From Sutcliffiella horikoshii (GTDB lineage Bacteria > Bacillota > Bacilli > Bacillales > Bacillaceae_I), in the NCBI RefSeq assembly GCF_002157855.1, contig NZ_CP020880.1:806001-870000 (forward strand): a stretch of DNA of 64,000 bases, in the 5' to 3' direction. A program made the position numbers and the translations under genes. A model generated the notes under the pieces. It was not told the DNA's origin, searched no databases, and worked only from the letters and a program-made list of their open reading frames with translations. Below, piece by piece: positions 1-8,726 of this stretch (positions within the stretch are counted from its first letter, which is position 1; the number at the start of each line of letters is the position of its first letter).

Positions 1-2
1 AA

Positions 3-1382
3 ATAACTATATGGTCCTCCTTGGTACTATTCGTTCTTTTCGTAGCATACAACTCTGTTCAATATTATGTGATGAGAACATGGATGATTGAACAAGAAGA
101 ACGCAATATACAGGAAAAAATGAATGAAATTCAAGCATATTTCTCGGAGCAACCTTTTTTTGTAGGTAGGACGGAAATAGTAAATAGCAGCGGTTTTATC
201 GAGAAAGTAAATGAAGCGAATGAACTTATCCGTGTCATTGATAAAGATGGAACTCTTCTGGTTGCAGTTGCAACAAATCTCCCTCGAGAATTACTTATTA
301 CTCCAGTAGAAAGCAAAAACCTGGAGCATGTGAAGGTAAATGGAAAACATTATCTCATTCATCGAAAACCTGTGATTACCAATGGGTTTATTGGGTACAT
401 AGAAATTATTAGAGACTTAAAGAATTATGAACGACTTCGAGGGTTGATTTTCCTTGTCACCTGGTCTGCCGGTGCCGGAGCGATTCTTTTGAGTGGAGTC
501 GGTGGTATGCTTATTGCCAAACAGCTCCTCGCTCCAATTCAAGCGCTCACAGATACGATGAAGCGGATTAAGATGCGCGGCTTTAAAGAACGGGTGCGGC
601 AAGATAAAAATCAAAAGGATGAAATAGCAGACCTTTCCAATGTTTTTAATGAAATGATGGATGATGTGGAGATTTCTTTCCAAAAACAAAAACAATTTGT
701 GGAGGATGCCTCTCATGAACTGAGAACCCCAATCTCTATTTTAGAGGGACATCTTAAACTGCTCAACCGATGGGGGAAAAATGACCCTGAGGTGCTGGAA
801 GAATCATTGAAGGCATCCCAACAGGAAGTAGAAAGGCTCAAAATGCTCGTCTATGAACTGTTGGAACTTACCCGTCTGGAATCCGACCGATTGGAATTAG
901 CTGAGGACTTCATTGAGCCGGTCCATGTTGTGGAAGATGTTGTGAAGAAATTCACTTTGCTATATCCATCTCTGACATTCAAATATGAAAATTCCTTAAA
1001 AAGTGAAATGAAAGTAGCGATTGCAGAAAGGCACTTGGAACAGGTGCTTATCATCTTACTGGACAATGCGGTGAAATACTCTAACGGATCTACAACTGTG
1101 GAAATTGTTACAGAACAAATACAAGATCACTTTGCTTTATCCATAAAAGATTACGGCATCGGTATCCCAAAAGAGGATCTGGAAAAAGTCTTTGATCGTT
1201 TTTATAGAGTGGATAAAGCACGGAGCAGAGAAAAAGGTGGTCAAGGTCTTGGTCTGTCCATCGCAAAGAGGATGGTGAATAATTATAAAGGAACCATTTC
1301 AGCGGACAGTGAGGAAGGCGAATGGACAATTATTACGGTTAAGTTAAACGGTGTTATAGAAGAAATAACACAACAAGAGTAG
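3..1382 (+). CDS. Sensor histidine kinase, ArlS/YkoH type (5' end outside window)
   Basis: Membrane two-component sensor kinase that autophosphorylates on histidine and passes the phosphate to a response regulator, presumably encoded just upstream of the window. The frame is open to the first bases of the window and reads through part of a first membrane segment, so the true start lies outside; the TTG at 21 is not a convincing start. Counting from that TTG, an extracellular sensor region runs to about residue 140, a second membrane segment covers about 142-165, and a HAMP linker follows. The H-box SHELRTP has the phospho-acceptor His at 232. The N-box (LLDNAVKYS), DYGIGIP, FDRFYRVD and GGQGLGLSIAK motifs complete the ATPase domain. 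HtrA follows 102 bp downstream, which suggests an envelope-stress role, but the signal is unknown. Confidence 0.9.
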   Translation: MTIWSSLVLFVLFVAYNSVQYYVMRTWMIEQEERNIQEKMNEIQAYFSEQPFFVGRTEIVNSSGFIEKVNEANELIRVIDKDGTLLVAVATNLPRELLITPVESKNLEHVKVNGKHYLIHRKPVITNGFIGYIEIIRDLKNYERLRGLIFLVTWSAGAGAILLSGVGGMLIAKQLLAPIQALTDTMKRIKMRGFKERVRQDKNQKDEIADLSNVFNEMMDDVEISFQKQKQFVEDASHELRTPISILEGHLKLLNRWGKNDPEVLEESLKASQQEVERLKMLVYELLELTRLESDRLELAEDFIEPVHVVEDVVKKFTLLYPSLTFKYENSLKSEMKVAIAERHLEQVLIILLDNAVKYSNGSTTVEIVTEQIQDHFALSIKDYGIGIPKEDLEKVFDRFYRVDKARSREKGGQGLGLSIAKRMVNNYKGTISADSEEGEWTIITVKLNGVIEEITQQE

Positions 1383-1484
1383 CACAACGAAAATTTCTCA
1401 TCATATTCTCATTTTTCTTTAAGATTACTTTCATTCTTATAGGGTTTAATAGAAGTAGATAAAAAATAATGAGGTGAACCAAGT

Positions 1485-2726
1485 ATGGGTTATTATGACG
1501 ATCATGTAACTCAAAAGAGAACAAGAAAAGAAAAGAGCTTCGGGAAAGTAGTGTTTGCAGCTGTGACTGGAGGAGTTGTTGGAGCGCTTGGAATAGTGGC
1601 GATGTTACCTGTCCTTTTAGATTGGGGATTTTATATGGATAACAATGAGGCGGGTACTTCGGAAACAGCTCCAATGAGTGTGGAAACCAACTCGGTTGTT
1701 CAAACAGACCAGGTGGAATACGAAAAAATACAAACAAATATAACAAATGCGGTAGAAAACGTTTCTGAAGCTGTTGTTGGGGTAGTTAATATACAAAGAG
1801 GCGGAAATTCCCTATTCGACCCACGCGGTGGACAGGGAGATCAAGAGGCAGGAACCGGCTCGGGTGTTGTTTACAAAAAGGAGAACGGCAAAGCCTATAT
1901 TGTAACTAACGCACATGTTATTGACGGAGCGTCAAAAGTGGAAGTAAGTCTTGTGGATGGAACAAGAGTAGAAGCGGAAGTTGTAGGCAGTGATGCTCTA
2001 ACGGATTTAGCCGTATTAACGGTGGATGATGCAAACATCAAACAAGTTGCAAAATTCGGTGACTCTGATGCAATCACGCTTGGAGAACCGGTCATTGCTA
2101 TTGGAAATCCATTAGGACTTGAATTTTTTGGATCTGTGACTCAAGGGATCATAAGTGGAAAAGAGCGGATTATTCCCGTTGATATAGATCAAAATGGCCA
2201 ACCAGACTGGGAGGCAGATGTTATTCAAACAGATGCAGCCATTAATCCAGGTAACAGTGGTGGAGCACTTGTAAATCTTCGTGGTGAAGTCATAGGTATC
2301 AACTCCATGAAAATAGCTCAATCAAGAGTTGAGGGTATAGGATTTGCCATTCCAATCCGTGCTGTTCAACCAATCATTGAGGATCTTGAAAAACATAAAG
2401 AAGTACAAAGACCGTTTATGGGAGTGGGCTTGGCTTCACTTTCAGATGTTCCTCTTGAAGCACAAAGGTCTACTTTGAAGCTTTCGGAAGATGTGAAAAG
2501 TGGAATTGTCGTGACAGGAGTAGAACCGACTTCCCCTGCGGATAAAGCAGGTCTTAAACAATACGATGTTATCGTAAAACTAGATGACCAAGAAATAAAG
2601 GACGCACTTGGTTTAAGAAAATTCCTTTATAGCCAAAAGAATATCGGCGATACAATGAAAGTTACCTATTATCGTGATGGTAAATTAGAAGAAACAGAAA
2701 TGAAACTAGTGAAGCAAATGTTCTAG
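1485..2726 (+). CDS. htrA: HtrA/DegP-like membrane-anchored serine protease with PDZ domain
   Basis: Cell-surface quality-control protease of the S1C family that degrades misfolded exported proteins. A short basic N-terminus is followed by one membrane anchor at about residues 22-45. The trypsin-like domain carries the triad His144 (TNAHVID), Asp174 (LTDLAVL) and Ser258 (GNSGGAL). A PDZ domain covers about residues 305-405. The length of 413 aa is normal for Bacillus HtrA, HtrB or YyxA, and I cannot tell which paralogue this is. The ATG follows GAGGTG at good distance. In Bacillus such genes answer to secretion-stress two-component systems, and the kinase gene directly upstream is consistent with that; no operator was recognised. 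Confidence 0.92.
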   Translation: MGYYDDHVTQKRTRKEKSFGKVVFAAVTGGVVGALGIVAMLPVLLDWGFYMDNNEAGTSETAPMSVETNSVVQTDQVEYEKIQTNITNAVENVSEAVVGVVNIQRGGNSLFDPRGGQGDQEAGTGSGVVYKKENGKAYIVTNAHVIDGASKVEVSLVDGTRVEAEVVGSDALTDLAVLTVDDANIKQVAKFGDSDAITLGEPVIAIGNPLGLEFFGSVTQGIISGKERIIPVDIDQNGQPDWEADVIQTDAAINPGNSGGALVNLRGEVIGINSMKIAQSRVEGIGFAIPIRAVQPIIEDLEKHKEVQRPFMGVGLASLSDVPLEAQRSTLKLSEDVKSGIVVTGVEPTSPADKAGLKQYDVIVKLDDQEIKDALGLRKFLYSQKNIGDTMKVTYYRDGKLEETEMKLVKQMF

Positions 2727-2792
2727 AAGGATATGAAGATTAAATATGTATGTGTGAAAGTCCAATAATCTAATGAATAGAGGGATGAAAAC

Positions 2793-2927
2793 ATGCAAAA
2801 GACTGTTGAAAAAGCAAAAAAAGGAATCGATGTTAGGAAAATTGTTGATAAGTACAAAGCTAAAGGAATTAAGGTAGAAGTTGTAAAACCAAGGTTAGAT
2901 CTAATTAAAGGCTTAAGCCCACAATAA
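2793..2927 (+). CDS. Small basic hypothetical protein, 44 aa
   Basis: Not recognised. The frame has an ATG preceded by GAGGG at proper spacing and ends at TAA just before a strong terminator. The peptide is rich in Lys and Val, begins MQKTVEKAKK and ends LIKGLSPQ. It has no Cys, no membrane segment and no obvious signal. It lies 66 bp after htrA and shares its terminator, so it may be the last gene of that transcript. It could be a false frame, but the ribosome site, terminator and strand all fit. Confidence 0.5.
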   Translation: MQKTVEKAKKGIDVRKIVDKYKAKGIKVEVVKPRLDLIKGLSPQ

Positions 2928-2958
2928 CTATATATACTCCCCCCCTTAAATATATATA

Positions 2959-2997
2959 GGCGACCTGTTATCAAGTTTGGTAACTGGTCGCCTTTTG
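2959..2997 (+). terminator. Rho-independent terminator of htrA unit
   Basis: GGCGACC at 2959-2965 pairs with GGTCGCC at 2986-2992, and an inner GTTA/TAAC pair tightens the stem. TTTT follows. It closes the htrA plus 44-aa unit. Confidence 0.85.
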
Positions 2998-3070
2998 TGT
3001 TTGTATTATAGTATTTTTAGCCAAATTAAAAAACCGGACACTTGTCACGGTTTTAAAAGGGGGAATTCTT

Positions 3071-3235
3071 TTATTTTGTAATTAATTCTTGAACCATGTA
3101 TTTTTGATAGATGTGAATGATTTCTTCATCATCCATTCCTAGAACATCTTCACGCAGGTGGCCTTTGTTAGTCAATGTTTGTTCTACACTTTCACGTTCC
3201 ATGTCCGTTAAAAAGTATCTCTTTGAAACTATCAT
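3071..3235 (-). CDS. Small BH0509-like protein, 54 aa
   Basis: Function unknown. The reading frame is open further upstream, but the ATG at 3235 follows GAGGTG by 7 nt and gives a 54-aa protein, so I prefer it. The C-terminal half (GMDDEEIIHIYQKYMVQEL) resembles the conserved end of BH0509-family proteins, and the same pattern (MTDADIEHLYN) appears in the gene at 9978-10127. The N-terminal half (MIVSKRYFLTDMERESV) is unlike the family, so this is at best a divergent relative. No membrane segment or cysteine is present. Confidence 0.6.
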   Translation of the reverse strand: MIVSKRYFLTDMERESVEQTLTNKGHLREDVLGMDDEEIIHIYQKYMVQELITK

Positions 3236-3349
3236 CTTCAAGCACCTCGTTTGTTTTTTAGTATTTAATAATAGTATTCCCAGTTTAGTAGAATAATATA
3301 CATTAAATCTAAAAAAACCGAAAAAAATTCTGAAATTACTCAAACTCCG

Positions 3350-3474
3350 CTGTTGATTTCCGCAAATGGCTTCGCTTTCCTAGGGGCGCTGCTGGAGTCT
3401 CCTAGGAAAGCCTGTGGGGTCTCCACCTAGCACTATCTCCCTCAGGAGTCTTCGCCTTTTGCTCCAATCAACAG
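3350..3474. repeat. Dispersed palindromic element, copy 1 (diverged)
   Basis: The ends are the inverted pair CTGTTGATTTCCG and CCAATCAACAG. The interior has the GGAGTCTCCTAGGAAAG and GTGGGGTCTCC blocks seen in other copies at 4745, 11831, 15810 and 52851. This copy is the most diverged. It fills most of the gap between the small gene at 3071 and yfhP; nothing else was seen from 3236 to 3550. Confidence 0.65.
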
Positions 3475-3550
3475 CTGTAAATCATTATAAACCGCAGAAG
3501 TCTCGCGTCTTTCACTCCAACCAGCAAGGTGGATTTGTTCATACTTAGTG

Positions 3551-4417
3551 TTACTGCTTTTCTATATATTCAAATAGAAAGGATTGGCCGTTTCGGTAGA
3601 ATCTTGGGTCGTAGATGCCGAGTCTTTCTTGGTCATCGACAATGACGACGAAGGGAGACCATTCGTATAAGGTTTTTGCTTCTGGCACTTCGGCAAATAG
3701 TGTGTCCAAGTCGGCTTCTTCTGCTGACTTTAAGGTGTATTGCAATTTAGGGCTAGTGAATAGTGCGTCGTCAAAGATTTCCACTGTATGTTCATTTCTA
3801 CCTATCACAGAAAAATGCCATGGGAGGAAGCTTGCAGACAGTGCCACTTGCTCGTATTTATCTTCATATTGCTTGTACAACAGATATCCCTGGCCTGTTT
3901 GGATGGCAACATGGGCAATAATCAATATCCATACTAATCGATAAAGTTGATGTCTTTCTTTATTCCATAGTTTTCTCGAGAAAAAGGCAATGGCAATAAT
4001 TGTCCAGATGACAAAATCCACAATAGGGATTGTCCCAAAGGTTACTCTTATGGAGGAAAAGGGTTCTAGATAGCCGGTTCCCCATGCATTGAATAAGTCT
4101 GCTGTGTTATGTATGAATACAGCAATGAGTGGTACAAAGAGAAAGCGCCAATCTTTTCTTTTTAAAAACCAGATACTGAGTAAAAAGAAGAGCAATGCCC
4201 AAATCGGAACCATAAACAGGGAGTGAGTAATCCCTCTGTGCCACATTTGATACATGCCTTCTGTGTCCCAGAGGCTTGAGATAACATCACTGTCAGGAAT
4301 TTGGCTTGCCCCAACAGCTGTGACAAACATTGCTATTTTAGTCTTTTTGTCATCCTGACGCTTATCCACTGCGCCGAATATGGTCATCCCAAAAAGTGTG
4401 TGGGTAATGGTATCCAC
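3551..4417 (-). CDS. yfhP: YfhP-like membrane-bound metal-dependent hydrolase (DUF457)
   Basis: Polytopic membrane protein of the YdjM/YfhP family, often annotated as a putative metal-dependent hydrolase; its substrate is unknown. The N-terminus DTITHTLFG and the blocks IPDSDVISSLWDTEGMYQMWHRGITHS, NTADLFNAWGTGYLEPFSS and TFGTIPIVDF are family hallmarks, with His and Asp residues that could bind metal. Several hydrophobic segments follow. I place the start at GTG 4417 because GAGGTGG lies 6 nt before it and the family begins M-DTITH; an ATG 15 nt upstream overlaps that ribosome site. The protein is 288 aa, somewhat shorter than the roughly 330 aa of B. subtilis YfhP. It is probably transcribed after the small gene at 4507-4674, although a terminator lies between them. 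Confidence 0.85.
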   Translation of the reverse strand: MDTITHTLFGMTIFGAVDKRQDDKKTKIAMFVTAVGASQIPDSDVISSLWDTEGMYQMWHRGITHSLFMVPIWALLFFLLSIWFLKRKDWRFLFVPLIAVFIHNTADLFNAWGTGYLEPFSSIRVTFGTIPIVDFVIWTIIAIAFFSRKLWNKERHQLYRLVWILIIAHVAIQTGQGYLLYKQYEDKYEQVALSASFLPWHFSVIGRNEHTVEIFDDALFTSPKLQYTLKSAEEADLDTLFAEVPEAKTLYEWSPFVVIVDDQERLGIYDPRFYRNGQSFLFEYIEKQ

Positions 4418-4473
4418 GGTATGCCACCTCATTGTATGTCTATTTCTTTTTTTATTTTACCTTATTAAGGGGA

Positions 4474-4508
4474 AATAAAAAAAGAAACAACCTTCTTGAG
4501 GCTGCTTC
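4474..4508 (-). terminator. Terminator of the 55-aa membrane protein gene
   Basis: On the minus strand a 10-bp stem (arms 4499-4508 and 4484-4493, two G-U pairs) has a 5-nt loop and is followed by seven T. It overlaps the stop codon of the gene at 4507. Confidence 0.8.
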
Positions 4509-4674
4509 ATTTTGCGTTTATGGATTCATTTTCTTCTATCGGCTCTGGAGGCAGAGGATCGATTTCTATGGCGTCTTTTTTGTTAAGTCCTAGTGAGACA
4601 TTGTAGAGAAAGATGCCCATCAGTAAGAATAATAATAAGACAAATCCTATGGTTGCTGCGTATAGAAAAAACAT
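4507..4674 (-). CDS. Small single-pass membrane protein, 55 aa
   Basis: Not recognised. The protein starts MFFLYAATIGFVLLLFLLMG, one long membrane helix near the N-terminus, and ends in an acidic proline-rich tail (DPLPPEPIEENESINAK). The ATG at 4674 is preceded by AGAGGGGGGATAAGC, which decides it over an ATG 21 nt upstream that lies before this ribosome site. It is followed by its own terminator and then by yfhP. Confidence 0.65.
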   Translation of the reverse strand: MFFLYAATIGFVLLLFLLMGIFLYNVSLGLNKKDAIEIDPLPPEPIEENESINAK

Positions 4675-4744
4675 GCTTATCCCCCCTCTGTACACTTATA
4701 TGCATAAGAGGGAAAGGCTAGTACTATGATTGTTTCGTTTTAAC

Positions 4745-4872
4745 AAGTTGATTTCAGTTTCAGGCGCTTCGCTTATCCGAAGGGCGGTCCGGGACCCTCC
4801 TCGACTTCGTCTGCGGGGTCTCCCCTGTCCCTTCCTCCCGCGGGCGTCTGCACGCCTTCCACTACAATCAAC
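4745..4872. repeat. Dispersed palindromic element, copy 2
   Basis: The ends are GTTGATTTCAG and ACTACAATCAAC as an inverted pair. The GC-rich interior carries GCGCTTCGC, GGCGGTCCGGGACCCTCC, GCGGGGTCTCCCC and CTTCCTCCCGCGGG, the same blocks as copies 3 and 4 on the opposite strand. It separates two minus-strand genes. A frame of about 60 codons inside it is not a gene. Confidence 0.8.
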
Positions 4873-4895
4873 TGGGTTATTGCATTATATTTTCA

Positions 4896-4923
4896 ACAAA
4901 AAACACCTACCGAAGTAAGTGCT
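4896..4923 (-). terminator. Terminator of yfkK
   Basis: On the minus strand AGCACTTAC pairs with GTAGGTGTT around a TTCG loop and a run of T follows. It lies 13 bp beyond the yfkK stop codon. Confidence 0.8.
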
Positions 4924-4935
4924 TTGTAAATCGTA

Positions 4936-5160
4936 TTATTGTTTGCGCAGGTTGCCGAGTTCTTCTGCGATTGCTTGCATTTCGTTGGGACTGAATGATG
5001 GTTTTCTCATGACAAGTTCATAAATATCTTTTAGTTCTTCATACATTTCTTCATCAAAGTGTGAAGGCTTGATGGCTCCAAGGTTTAATACTTTTAGTTT
5101 TCCTTTAATGGCTTCGATCATATATTCTACATTTTCAGTTGATTTTTCTGTTAAGTTCAT
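4936..5160 (-). CDS. yfkK: DUF1128 family protein YfkK
   Basis: Small soluble protein of unknown function that is conserved across Bacillaceae. The sequence [22 protein letters not shown], then [17 protein letters not shown] and [10 protein letters not shown], matches B. subtilis YfkK along its whole length (74 aa against about 71). It is predicted to be helical and acidic, with no membrane segment. The ATG follows AAAGGACG. In B. subtilis yfkK also lies close to yfkH, which is found here 600 bp away on the opposite strand. Confidence 0.88.
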   Translation of the reverse strand: MNLTEKSTENVEYMIEAIKGKLKVLNLGAIKPSHFDEEMYEELKDIYELVMRKPSFSPNEMQAIAEELGNLRKQ

Positions 5161-5354
5161 CTGAACCGTCCTTTCGTACAGAAGCTTTTCTTTATTTTAT
5201 CATGAATGAGGAAAAAACAGTATCTTCTTCTGGAAACTAGGGTATTAAACCATTACAAGATTCGTGAAAGTTTCAAAATATGTTTATAATAAGAATAAGT
5301 ATAATGGAAGAAGTAATTAAAAGAAAAAACGATATGGATAGGAGAGAGGACAAT

Positions 5355-5711
5355 ATGGGGAACAGAAATAAATTAGTGGATGGAATGTTGATAGGGGCGC
5401 TTATTGGAGGGGCCATTTCTTTATTAGATAAAAATACAAGAACCACTTTCATACATAATGGCAAGTGTGTTGGTGGAAAATTAAAGTATGCGATACAGCA
5501 TCCACAGGAAATTGCTGATTCAGTTCGTCATCAAATTGAATCTGTTAAAACAACGGTGGAAGATGTAACTAATGATATTGATTATCTTCGTTCTAAAGTG
5601 AATGAGTTAAAAGAAACAACACCGCAGATGCTTGAAATAATTTCTGAAACAAAAGAGGTCATTACCAAGCATTTGGATTCAGCAGAGCGCAAAAATAAAT
5701 ACTTGTCGTAA
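5355..5711 (+). CDS. YtxH-domain protein
   Basis: Small protein with an N-terminal glycine-rich hydrophobic segment (LVDGMLIGALIGGAISLLD, about residues 6-24) and a long amphipathic helical tail, the layout of the YtxH/YhaH (gas-vesicle-like) family. Members are often general-stress proteins; no activity is known. The reading frame extends 25 codons upstream, but ATG 5355 follows GGAGAGAGG at good spacing and gives the family-like start MGNRNKLVDG, 118 aa. It lies 54 bp before yfkH and is probably co-transcribed with it. Confidence 0.75.
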   Translation: MGNRNKLVDGMLIGALIGGAISLLDKNTRTTFIHNGKCVGGKLKYAIQHPQEIADSVRHQIESVKTTVEDVTNDIDYLRSKVNELKETTPQMLEIISETKEVITKHLDSAERKNKYLS

Positions 5712-5765
5712 GGTGGACTTGCTCACAATAGAATAGAGTAAATGAGTCGTGCTGGAGGAGAGTGA

Positions 5766-6590
5766 ATGGGAATATTACGTTTTGGAAAACAGCTGTTTCA
5801 TCGCCTGGATCGGAATGAAGCATTGGGAATGTCAGCAGAGTTAGCGTACTTTTTCTTATTATCTCTTTTTCCGTTTTTAATTTTTTTGCTTACGTTGATT
5901 GCCTATGTGCCGATTACACAGGAAGATGTGTTAGGAGTGATTCACCAATATGCTCCTGGAGATACGATGCTTCTAATTGAATCAAATGTATCGCGGATAC
6001 TGAATGAACAACGTGGGGATCTATTGTCATTTGGTATTATTGCAACGATTTGGTTCGCTTCCAATGGAATTAATGCGATTGTTCGGGCATTTAATCGAGC
6101 TTTTGATGTAAATGAGAACAGACATTTTTTTATTGTAAGGGGCACGGCAATCTTGTTGACCCTTGCGATGGTTTTTGTCATTATTGTGGCGCTATTATTG
6201 CCTGTTTTCGGTAGGGAAATCGGGTTGTTCATTTTTTCTTCCTACGGTCTTTCTGAAGAATTCCTCACCATTTGGAATACCATCAGGTGGGGAGTGAGCT
6301 TTGTCATTTTGTTTTTTGTTTTTACCTGTTTGTATTTAGCTGCACCAAACATCAGGTTGCATTTGAAAGATGTTCTTGCAGGTTCTTTTTTTGCAACGAT
6401 TGGCTGGATGTCCGTGTCGGTGTTGTTTTCCTATTATGTGAGCAACTTTGGGAACTATACAGCGATGTATGGGAGTCTTGGAGGGATCATTGTTTTGTTG
6501 GTGTGGTTTTACCTTTCCGGCCTAATGATAATCATTGGTGGAGAAATCAATGCAATCTTGCTGCAATGGAAGAAAAGCTTTGTACGATAA
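5766..6590 (+). CDS. yfkH: YihY/BrkB-family membrane protein YfkH
   Basis: Integral membrane protein of the UPF0761 (YihY, virulence factor BrkB) family. The molecular function is not settled. Six or so hydrophobic segments are visible, with the family blocks MSAELAYFFLLSLFPFLIFL near residue 23, NGINAIVRAFNRAFDV near 100 and GSLGGIIVLLVWFYLSGLMIIIGGEINA near the C-terminus. The length of 274 aa equals B. subtilis YfkH. ATG follows GGAGGAGAGTGA. It is probably in one transcript with the upstream YtxH-type gene. Confidence 0.9.
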   Translation: MGILRFGKQLFHRLDRNEALGMSAELAYFFLLSLFPFLIFLLTLIAYVPITQEDVLGVIHQYAPGDTMLLIESNVSRILNEQRGDLLSFGIIATIWFASNGINAIVRAFNRAFDVNENRHFFIVRGTAILLTLAMVFVIIVALLLPVFGREIGLFIFSSYGLSEEFLTIWNTIRWGVSFVILFFVFTCLYLAAPNIRLHLKDVLAGSFFATIGWMSVSVLFSYYVSNFGNYTAMYGSLGGIIVLLVWFYLSGLMIIIGGEINAILLQWKKSFVR

Positions 6591-6668
6591 AAATTTCCAG
6601 AAAACTTTTTTAAGCAAAAGGGAAATCTATTGTTGAAAGACACTCTAACCAAATCGGAGGGAACTTTC

Positions 6669-6773
6669 ATGACAAAGCATACGAAAAAAGACGGCGGTAC
6701 AAAACAAAACTCCAAGCACAAACCGAAGAACAAAACTTCAGGTAGTGCAAACGGGCAAAATGGCTACCACTAG
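6669..6773 (+). CDS. Very small Lys/Asn/Gly-rich protein, 34 aa
   Basis: Not recognised. ATG 6669 follows TCGGAGGGAACTTTC, a strong ribosome site, and the frame closes at TAG 8 bp before a hairpin terminator. The peptide is very hydrophilic and basic (MTKHTKKDGGTKQNS to SGSANGQNGYH) with no hydrophobic core. This composition recalls minor small acid-soluble spore proteins, but no family motif was recognised and that link is a guess. Confidence 0.6.
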   Translation: MTKHTKKDGGTKQNSKHKPKNKTSGSANGQNGYH

Positions 6774-6780
6774 ATAGCAA

Positions 6781-6813
6781 AAAGCAGCGAGGTTATGTAC
6801 CCGCTGCTTTTTA
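6781..6813. terminator. Bidirectional terminator between the 34-aa gene and zosA
   Basis: AAAGCAGCG at 6781-6789 pairs with CGCTGCTTT at 6802-6810. T runs lie on both sides, so it can serve the plus-strand small gene and the minus-strand zosA. Confidence 0.75.
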
Positions 6814-6824
6814 CATTGTAGTAT

Positions 6825-8726
6825 TTATCTCAATAACCTTAACCCATTTAAGATTACGAGTATGGTGCTTCCTTCATGGCCGATGACTCCGAATGGGAGA
6901 TCAATGAACTGAAGGAAATTGGAGCTGATCAGAAGCATGATAACGGTAATGGAAAAAATGACATTTTGTTTGATGATTTTATTCATCCGTTTTGAAAGTT
7001 TAATGGCCTCGGCAATTTTAACTAGGTCATTTTTCATCAGAACCACATCAGCGGTTTCTAATGCTACATCTGTTCCTTCTCCCATGGCTATGCCTACGTT
7101 TGCTGTTGCAAGTGCGGGAGCATCATTGATCCCGTCACCAACCATACCGACAATGTTATATTCCTCTTTTAAATTTTTCACCGTTTCTACTTTTGTCTCC
7201 GGCAAGCATTCTGCAACATACTTTCCAATAGCGGCCTGTTTTGCAATTGCCGCGGCTGTGCGTTCGCTATCACCCGTAATCATAATGGTTTGAACGTGAA
7301 GAGCTTGCAGTTGCTTAATGGCTTCCACGGTTTCTTTGCGGATAACATCTTTTAAAGAAAGGATGCCGACAATTCCAGCGTCATCACTTACGTAAACCAC
7401 CGTTTTGCCTTCATTGGTAAAGGTTTCTGCAACTCCATTTCCAAATAATTTGGCAGCATCTGTACCAACAAAATCGGCCTTTCCAACAAGATATTCTTTT
7501 TCGTGAAGATTACCCTTTACTCCCCAGCCGGCCTTGTCGTCCAATTGATCAGGACGCTGTAGCGGTTTAGGGCTGTTCTTTTTGGCGTAAGCAGTGATAG
7601 CTTGTGCCAAGGGGTGGTTAGAATAACTTTCAATAGAGCCAACGATATAGATAAATTCTTCTTGTGTGATATCTTCACGTACGATCACATCTGTCACTTC
7701 TGGCTTTCCTTTAGTTAGCGTGCCTGTTTTATCAAATGCGATGGCTTGCAGGTGGCTTAAGTTTTCAAGGTGCACGCCTCCTTTAAACAAGATTCCTTTG
7801 CGTGCCCCGTTGGAGATGGCCGATAATGTTGCGGGCATAATGGAAGCAACAAGTGCACAAGGAGAAGCAACTACAAGTAAAATCATCGCTCTGTAAAATG
7901 TTTCGTTCCAACTCCATCCCAACAGGAAATGAGGAAGGACCATCATGACTGCGACAACGCCAAGGACTATTTTTACATAGGGCCCTTCAAAACGTTCTAA
8001 AAATTGTTGAGAAGGGGACTTTTCACTTTGTGCATTTTGGACAAGATTAATAATTTTTTGGAACAAGGTTTCTGTAGATAGTTTTGTGACCTCAACCACT
8101 ATGGAGCCATTAACGTTCATGGTCCCCGCATAGACACCATCGCCTTGTTTTTTCTCAAGAGGGATGGATTCACCAGTGATGGCAGCTTCATCTATTGCGG
8201 ATTCCCCTCGGACAATGTTCCCATCGGTGGGTATACGCTCACCAGGCTTTACAAGTACGTGATCACCGATGGCAAGTTCGGAAATATGTACCCTTTCTTC
8301 CTTGTCAGCGGTAATTCTTAAAGCTTCCTCAGGCTGAATATCCATGAGGGCTGAAATTTCTTTTTGACTTCGGTTCATCGTGTAAGTTTCCAAAGCGCCA
8401 CTTAATGCAAAAATAAAAATAAGAATTGCACCTTCCATCCAGTACCCAATGATGGCCGCACCAATGGCCGCAATGATCATCAGCATTTCCACATTCAGCT
8501 CTTTTTCTTCTATAGTATCCTGAATGCCTTCTTTCGCTTTATAATATCCGCCGATCAAAAAAGCGAGAATAAAGATAGGAACCGCAGCTGTCTGAACATC
8601 AAACTTTAAAAGGAGCCATCCTGTAAAAATAAGAATTCCTGAGATAATAGCAAAAATAAGTTCAATATGAGTGGTGAACCTATTAAAAAGTGAATCTTTC
8701 TGTGGATTTTCTGTCATTTCTTTCAT
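6825..8726 (-). CDS. zosA: P1B-type metal-transporting ATPase ZosA
   Basis: Heavy-metal P-type ATPase. It matches B. subtilis ZosA (YkvW), described as a zinc importer induced by peroxide stress. There is no N-terminal heavy-metal-binding domain. Six to eight membrane segments are present, with the intramembrane motif SPC (VVASPCALVAS), TGES, the phosphorylated Asp332 in DKTGTLT, HP in SNHPLAQ and GDGINDAPAL. The C-terminus (FGVIGHEGSTILVILNGLRLLR) is nearly diagnostic. The length of 633 aa is close to the 637 aa of ZosA. The ATG follows AGGAGGTC. The AT-rich upstream region of 262 bp held no clear Per or Zur box that I could see. Zinc is the likeliest ion by homology. Confidence 0.9.
   Translation of the reverse strand: MKEMTENPQKDSLFNRFTTHIELIFAIISGILIFTGWLLLKFDVQTAAVPIFILAFLIGGYYKAKEGIQDTIEEKELNVEMLMIIAAIGAAIIGYWMEGAILIFIFALSGALETYTMNRSQKEISALMDIQPEEALRITADKEERVHISELAIGDHVLVKPGERIPTDGNIVRGESAIDEAAITGESIPLEKKQGDGVYAGTMNVNGSIVVEVTKLSTETLFQKIINLVQNAQSEKSPSQQFLERFEGPYVKIVLGVVAVMMVLPHFLLGWSWNETFYRAMILLVVASPCALVASIMPATLSAISNGARKGILFKGGVHLENLSHLQAIAFDKTGTLTKGKPEVTDVIVREDITQEEFIYIVGSIESYSNHPLAQAITAYAKKNSPKPLQRPDQLDDKAGWGVKGNLHEKEYLVGKADFVGTDAAKLFGNGVAETFTNEGKTVVYVSDDAGIVGILSLKDVIRKETVEAIKQLQALHVQTIMITGDSERTAAAIAKQAAIGKYVAECLPETKVETVKNLKEEYNIVGMVGDGINDAPALATANVGIAMGEGTDVALETADVVLMKNDLVKIAEAIKLSKRMNKIIKQNVIFSITVIMLLISSNFLQFIDLPFGVIGHEGSTILVILNGLRLLR

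Noticed and set aside
4730-4918. Plus-strand frame of 62 codons
   Set aside because: It lies entirely in the palindromic element and its composition follows the repeat. The similar minus-strand frames at 11780-11998 and 15788-15994 were rejected for the same reason.
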